Shown: piece after piece, positions 5,315-8,237 of the stretch
Numbering within the stretch: the first letter of the stretch is position 1
Layout of the letters: the number at the start of each line of letters is the position of its first letter
NCBI GenBank assembly: GCA_947372005.1
Contig: CANBRV010000094.1
Span: 1 to 8,237 of the forward strand
DNA: 8,237 nt
Reading direction: 5' to 3'
Source of the DNA: Comamonadaceae bacterium
Lineage (GTDB): Bacteria; Pseudomonadota; Gammaproteobacteria; Burkholderiales; Burkholderiaceae_C
Made by a program: the position numbers and the translations under genes
Notes under the pieces: model-generated
The model's input: the letters and a program-made list of their open reading frames with translations, nothing else
The model's database searches: none
Told to the model about the DNA's origin: nothing

Positions 5315-6226
5315 TCATTTTATTAGCCTATTGATTATGGCTGACAGCAGCGTCAAACCCAACTCCTGCTTCATCCGCAAGTTATCAATCCGCCTTGACT
5401 CACTCAAAAAACTAAGCCGCATGGGCGAGAGTGTCGCCTCTGCTTCCGCCCTCGTAATGCGCGGCGGTCTCGGCAATCCCGCTGCATCTGCCAGCGCGTC
5501 GTAGTAGTCGCCTGTTTTGATTCCTGAGTCTTCGGCAATGTTGTAGTTGCGCTGCGGCTTGCCACGCCATAGCGCTGCGATGCACGCTCTTGCTAAGGCG
5601 TCGGCATGGATGTGATTGGTGTACACATCGTCCTCGGAGACCAGTACGGGCGTGGCTTGGCGGACTCTGTCTAGGGGATCGCCACCTTCGCGGTCAGCGG
5701 CGTAGATGCCTGGGATGCGCAAGCTGCTCACGCGCACATTGGATTGCTTGCCGAAGGTTCGTACTCGCGTTTCAGCATCCACACGGCGCTTGGCTCTATC
5801 GGTTTGTGGGTTGACCGCGCGGGTCTCGTCCACCCATTCGCCGTTGCAGTTGCCGTACACGCCAGTGGTGGAGGCATAGACGAGCGCCGTGGGTTTGCTG
5901 CGTAACCTAAAGCTGCGAATCAGGTTGGCGGTACGAGTGTCGCTAGAGCCCATATTTGGCGGAGGTGCCAGCTGCAGGGCATATCCAGAAAGGCCTGCAA
6001 GCTGATGCAAGCTGGAAGCCCTATCTAGATTGGCTTGCAGAGGGGTGATACGTTTAGCACGCAGTTCTGGCACTCGATCGGGGTCGGATGTGGTTGCCAG
6101 TACGCGCACATGCTTGGGCAGCGCCCGCGCCACGCGCAAGCCCACATCGCCGCATCCAATGATGAGAACGCGAGTCTGTTTGAAACGGCGGCTAGGTGCG
6201 CCTAAAAATGATGTCTGCACTGGCAC
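5315..6226 (-). CDS. NAD(P)-dependent epimerase/dehydratase-like SDR (YeeZ-like atypical SDR)
   Basis: The 303-residue protein has a Rossmann nucleotide site RVLIIGCGDVGLRVARAL (19-36; GxGxxG at 24-29), ALVYASTTGVYGNCNGEWVDE (114-134), the typical YeeZ-type active-region strand, SLRIPGIYAADR (168-179), HIHADALARA (205-214) and YNIAED (228-233). The serine and tyrosine region is present but the YxxxK lysine is missing (Y124 is followed by GNC), as usual in this atypical group, so classical dehydrogenase catalysis is doubtful. Substrate unknown. The first plausible start is GTG at 6226 (another GTG at 6220); neither has a Shine-Dalgarno, no ATG precedes the Rossmann strand, and the frame is closed upstream by a stop. 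The C-terminus (about 291-303, LTLLSAIINRLIK) does not look like the family ending I would expect. It is divergent from the reductase gene at 6271 across 44 nt. Confidence 0.87.
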   Translation of the reverse strand: MPVQTSFLGAPSRRFKQTRVLIIGCGDVGLRVARALPKHVRVLATTSDPDRVPELRAKRITPLQANLDRASSLHQLAGLSGYALQLAPPPNMGSSDTRTANLIRSFRLRSKPTALVYASTTGVYGNCNGEWVDETRAVNPQTDRAKRRVDAETRVRTFGKQSNVRVSSLRIPGIYAADREGGDPLDRVRQATPVLVSEDDVYTNHIHADALARACIAALWRGKPQRNYNIAEDSGIKTGDYYDALADAAGLPRPPRITRAEAEATLSPMRLSFLSESRRIDNLRMKQELGLTLLSAIINRLIK

Positions 6227-6270
6227 AATAGGGGTTTTGCTAATTTCCCAATCATAGTTAAGTCACTCTT
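6227..6270. promoter_or_regulatory. Divergent intergenic region between the SDR and reductase genes
   Basis: These 44 nt must hold the 5' signals for two genes read in opposite directions unless promoters lie inside the coding regions. No good -35/-10 pair and no Shine-Dalgarno sequence was found for either gene. The reductase frame is closed by TAA at 6259-6261, so its ATG cannot be moved upstream. Confidence 0.45.
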
Positions 6271-7308
6271 ATGTCTTTCAAAATCACCGTAGAACCTTCC
6301 AACCGCAGTTTTGATGTCAATGAGGGTGAAGCCATCCTCACCGCTGGCATTCGCCAAGGCGTGTCCATGCCCTATGGCTGCAAAGACGGCGCGTGCGGCT
6401 CGTGCAAGTGCTTGAAGCTGTCTGGCACGGTCAAACATGGCACACATCAAAGCAAGGCGCTGTCCGATATGGAAGAAGCCAATGGCTACGTGCTGACCTG
6501 CTGCGCCGTTCCAGAGTCCGACGTGGTGCTGGAGTCCAAGCAAGTCACCGCTGCGGACGCCTTCCCTGTCAAAAAAATGCCGAGTCGCGTGACGACGATG
6601 GAGCGGCTCTCGCATGACGTGATGCGCCTCACGCTGCAACTGCCTGCGGCTGAGCCGTTCCAATATCACGCAGGTCAATACATCGAGTTCATCTTGCGCG
6701 ATGGTGCTCGCAGGGCTTATTCCATGGGCAACGCGGCGCATACGACCGAGGGCAAGTCGATTGAGCTGCACATCCGCCACATGCAGGGCGGCAAGTTTAC
6801 CGACCAAGTGTTTAGCACCATGAAGGAAAAAGACATCGTCCGTATTGAAGGGCCTTACGGCGGTTTCTATCTGCGCGAGGACTCTGAGAAACCGATGATT
6901 CTTTTGGCTTCGGGCACAGGCTTTGCACCGATCAAAGCACTGATCGAGCACATGGAAAAGATTGGCAGCACGCGCCCTGCCACGCTCTATTGGGGCGGTC
7001 GCCGTCCATCCGATATGTATTTGGATGCGTGGGTAAAAGAGAAATTGGCTGCGATGCCCAATCTCAAATACGTGCCCGTGATTTCGGATGCGCTGCCAGA
7101 GGACGCATGGACAGGTCGCACAGGATTCGTCCACGCTGCGGCTATTGCGGACGTGCCCGACATGAGCGGCTACCAAGTCTATGCCTGCGGCGCGCCTATC
7201 GTAATTGAGTCTGCGCAAAAGCAGTACGTAGAAAAGTGCGGATTGCCACAGGATGAGTTTTATGCGGATTCGTTTACTACCGAGGCGGATAAGGCGAAAA
7301 CAGCATGA
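6271..7308 (+). CDS. 2Fe-2S ferredoxin-FAD-NAD(P)H oxidoreductase (annotated in relatives as CDP-6-deoxy-delta-3,4-glucoseen reductase-like)
   Basis: The 345-residue protein joins three modules. Residues 1-92 form a plant-type ferredoxin with ligands C37-x4-C42-x2-C45 and C77. Residues 103-200 form an FAD domain with the RxYSxxN motif at 148-154 (RAYSMGN) and GPYGGFYLR at 194-202. Residues 205-340 form the NAD(P)H domain with ASGTGFAPIKAL (213-224), the CGAP motif (306-309) and the terminal FYADSF (330-335). This order matches reductase subunits of Rieske oxygenases and AscD-like glucoseen reductases: NAD(P)H reduces FAD, which reduces the 2Fe-2S cluster and then a partner. No oxygenase or sugar dehydratase is in the window, so the partner is unknown and the common database name should not be read as proof of deoxysugar synthesis. 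The ATG has no Shine-Dalgarno but is forced by an in-frame stop 9 nt upstream. Its stop overlaps the next gene (ATGA). Confidence 0.93.
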   Translation: MSFKITVEPSNRSFDVNEGEAILTAGIRQGVSMPYGCKDGACGSCKCLKLSGTVKHGTHQSKALSDMEEANGYVLTCCAVPESDVVLESKQVTAADAFPVKKMPSRVTTMERLSHDVMRLTLQLPAAEPFQYHAGQYIEFILRDGARRAYSMGNAAHTTEGKSIELHIRHMQGGKFTDQVFSTMKEKDIVRIEGPYGGFYLREDSEKPMILLASGTGFAPIKALIEHMEKIGSTRPATLYWGGRRPSDMYLDAWVKEKLAAMPNLKYVPVISDALPEDAWTGRTGFVHAAAIADVPDMSGYQVYACGAPIVIESAQKQYVEKCGLPQDEFYADSFTTEADKAKTA

Positions 7309-8237
7309 AATCGCTTTTGACGCTGCTGCTTGCGGCGTTGCCACTGGTTGCATTCGCTCAAGCGCAAAAAGCCATTCGTCTCGTCGTTCCCTACGCCGCT
7401 GGCGGCCCGATTGATGTGAGCGCAAGGTTGCTCGCAGATAAGGTTAAAGGCGACTTGGGTAGCGTCATCGTCGATAACAAGCCCGGTGCAGGTGGCAACT
7501 TGGGCGCAGACCTTGTGGCAAAAGCCACGCCAGACGGTATGACCATTGGCATTGCAGCCGTGGCCACGCACGCAATCAATCCTTGGTTATTTGCCAAGAT
7601 GCCGTATGACTCAGTGAAGGATTTCACACCGATCACGCAAATTTTGCGTGTTCCCAATGTGCTAGTGATGAATGGCGAGACGGCAAAGCGGCTCAATATC
7701 CAGACGCTGGCTGACTTTGTGGCCTATGCCAAAGCCAATCCCGCCAAGCTCAATTACGGCAGCGGTGGCCTTGGCAGTGCAGGACATTTAGCGGGCGAAA
7801 TGTTCAAAGCGCGCACGGGTATTTTTGCGGTGCACATTCCGTACAGCGGCGGCAATCCAGCGCAATTGGCGCTTTTATCGGGGCAAGTCGACTTCAACTT
7901 TGACAACCTTGCGACAGCAGCGCCCAATATCAAAAGCGGGAAATTGAAAGCGCTAGGTGTGACCACGCTGGCAAGGTCACACGCCCTGCCCCTAGTGCCT
8001 GCCATTGCCGAGACATTCAAAGGATTTGAGATTGACACTTGGTGGGGGTTGGTTGCGCCAGCGAACTTAACGCCTGCCTTGCAAGCCAAGCTTCATGCGG
8101 CTTTCACGACGGCATTACAGAGCGAGGACATTAAAGCTCGCTTCGCCAATTTGTATGCTGAACCCACGCCCACTACGCCCGAAGCGTTTGCTGCACTCAT
8201 TCAAAGCGAGCTTAAAAAATATGAGCCGATGGTGAAG
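7305..8237 (+). CDS. Bug/TctC-family periplasmic solute-binding receptor, 3' end cut by window edge
   Basis: The frame opens at ATG 7305, overlapping the reductase stop as ATGA, and stays open to the window end (311 codons), so perhaps only a few residues are missing. A signal peptide is clear: MKSLLTLLLAALPLVAFA, cleavage near AQA (18-20). Family motifs follow: IRLVVPYAAGGPIDVSAR (24-41) with loop residue D37, VDNKPGAGGNLGADLV (56-71), TPDGMTIGIAAVATHAIN (75-92), YGSGGLGSAGHLAG (151-164), HIPYSGGNPA (177-186), the second-lobe FNFDN (197-201) and DTWWGLVAP (244-252). It is a paralogue of the receptor at 1510-2469 and clearly diverged from it. AAGG lies 10 nt upstream (weak), so translation probably depends on coupling to the reductase. 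Ligand unknown; no membrane transporter genes are seen. Confidence 0.93.
   Translation, partial: MKSLLTLLLAALPLVAFAQAQKAIRLVVPYAAGGPIDVSARLLADKVKGDLGSVIVDNKPGAGGNLGADLVAKATPDGMTIGIAAVATHAINPWLFAKMPYDSVKDFTPITQILRVPNVLVMNGETAKRLNIQTLADFVAYAKANPAKLNYGSGGLGSAGHLAGEMFKARTGIFAVHIPYSGGNPAQLALLSGQVDFNFDNLATAAPNIKSGKLKALGVTTLARSHALPLVPAIAETFKGFEIDTWWGLVAPANLTPALQAKLHAAFTTALQSEDIKARFANLYAEPTPTTPEAFAALIQSELKKYEPMVK

Noticed and set aside
6202..7425. A 407-codon open frame on the minus strand opposite the reductase and the second Bug gene.
   Set aside because: It is antisense to two genes with complete, ordered family motifs; its translation is rich in R/H/A with no recognisable domain, as expected from the complement of a moderately GC-rich coding frame.

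Overview
The window looks like a chromosomal segment of a betaproteobacterium, most likely Burkholderiales (Comamonadaceae- or Alcaligenaceae-like). The main reason is the presence of two Bug/TctC-type periplasmic solute receptors, a family strongly expanded in that order. It also carries a ferredoxin-fused flavin reductase often annotated there as 'CDP-6-deoxy-delta-3,4-glucoseen reductase'. Sampled 60-base lines of the outer genes give about 52-58% GC. This is a family-level inference; no genus is claimed.

Layout. (1) 1-2469, plus strand: a catabolism/uptake operon with the C-terminal part of an FAD-linked 2-hydroxyacid dehydrogenase, an RraA-like/HMG-aldolase protein, and a Bug solute receptor. 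The genes are tightly packed (2 nt gap, then a 47 nt overlap). (2) 2492-5285, minus strand: an accessory block, partly AT-richer (sampled lines 38-47% GC between about 3840 and 4560). It holds a RelE/HigB-like toxin with a downstream XRE antitoxin, a stand-alone HEPN-domain protein with an unassigned C-terminal region, and a secreted protein of unknown function. (3) 5315-6226, minus strand: a YeeZ-like atypical SDR/epimerase whose extreme C-terminus, facing the accessory block, looks divergent. (4) 6271-8237, plus strand: a 2Fe-2S/FAD/NAD(P)H reductase joined by an ATGA stop/start overlap to a second Bug receptor that runs off the window end.

How it works together (inference). Both outer units pair a redox enzyme with a Bug receptor, which suggests uptake and oxidation of small carboxylates or hydroxy acids. 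No TctA/TctB membrane components are in the window, so the receptors must use membrane partners encoded elsewhere or act in sensing. The middle block looks like acquired cargo: a toxin-antitoxin pair, a HEPN protein of the kind found in RNA-targeting/defence systems, and an orphan secreted protein.

I found no tRNA, rRNA, CRISPR array, transposase or convincing rho-independent terminator. The strongest candidates for something new are the orphan HEPN protein and the toxin-first TA module, whose promoter -10 lies so close to the toxin ATG that a leaderless toxin message is predicted. Nothing here amounts to a clearly demonstrated new system.
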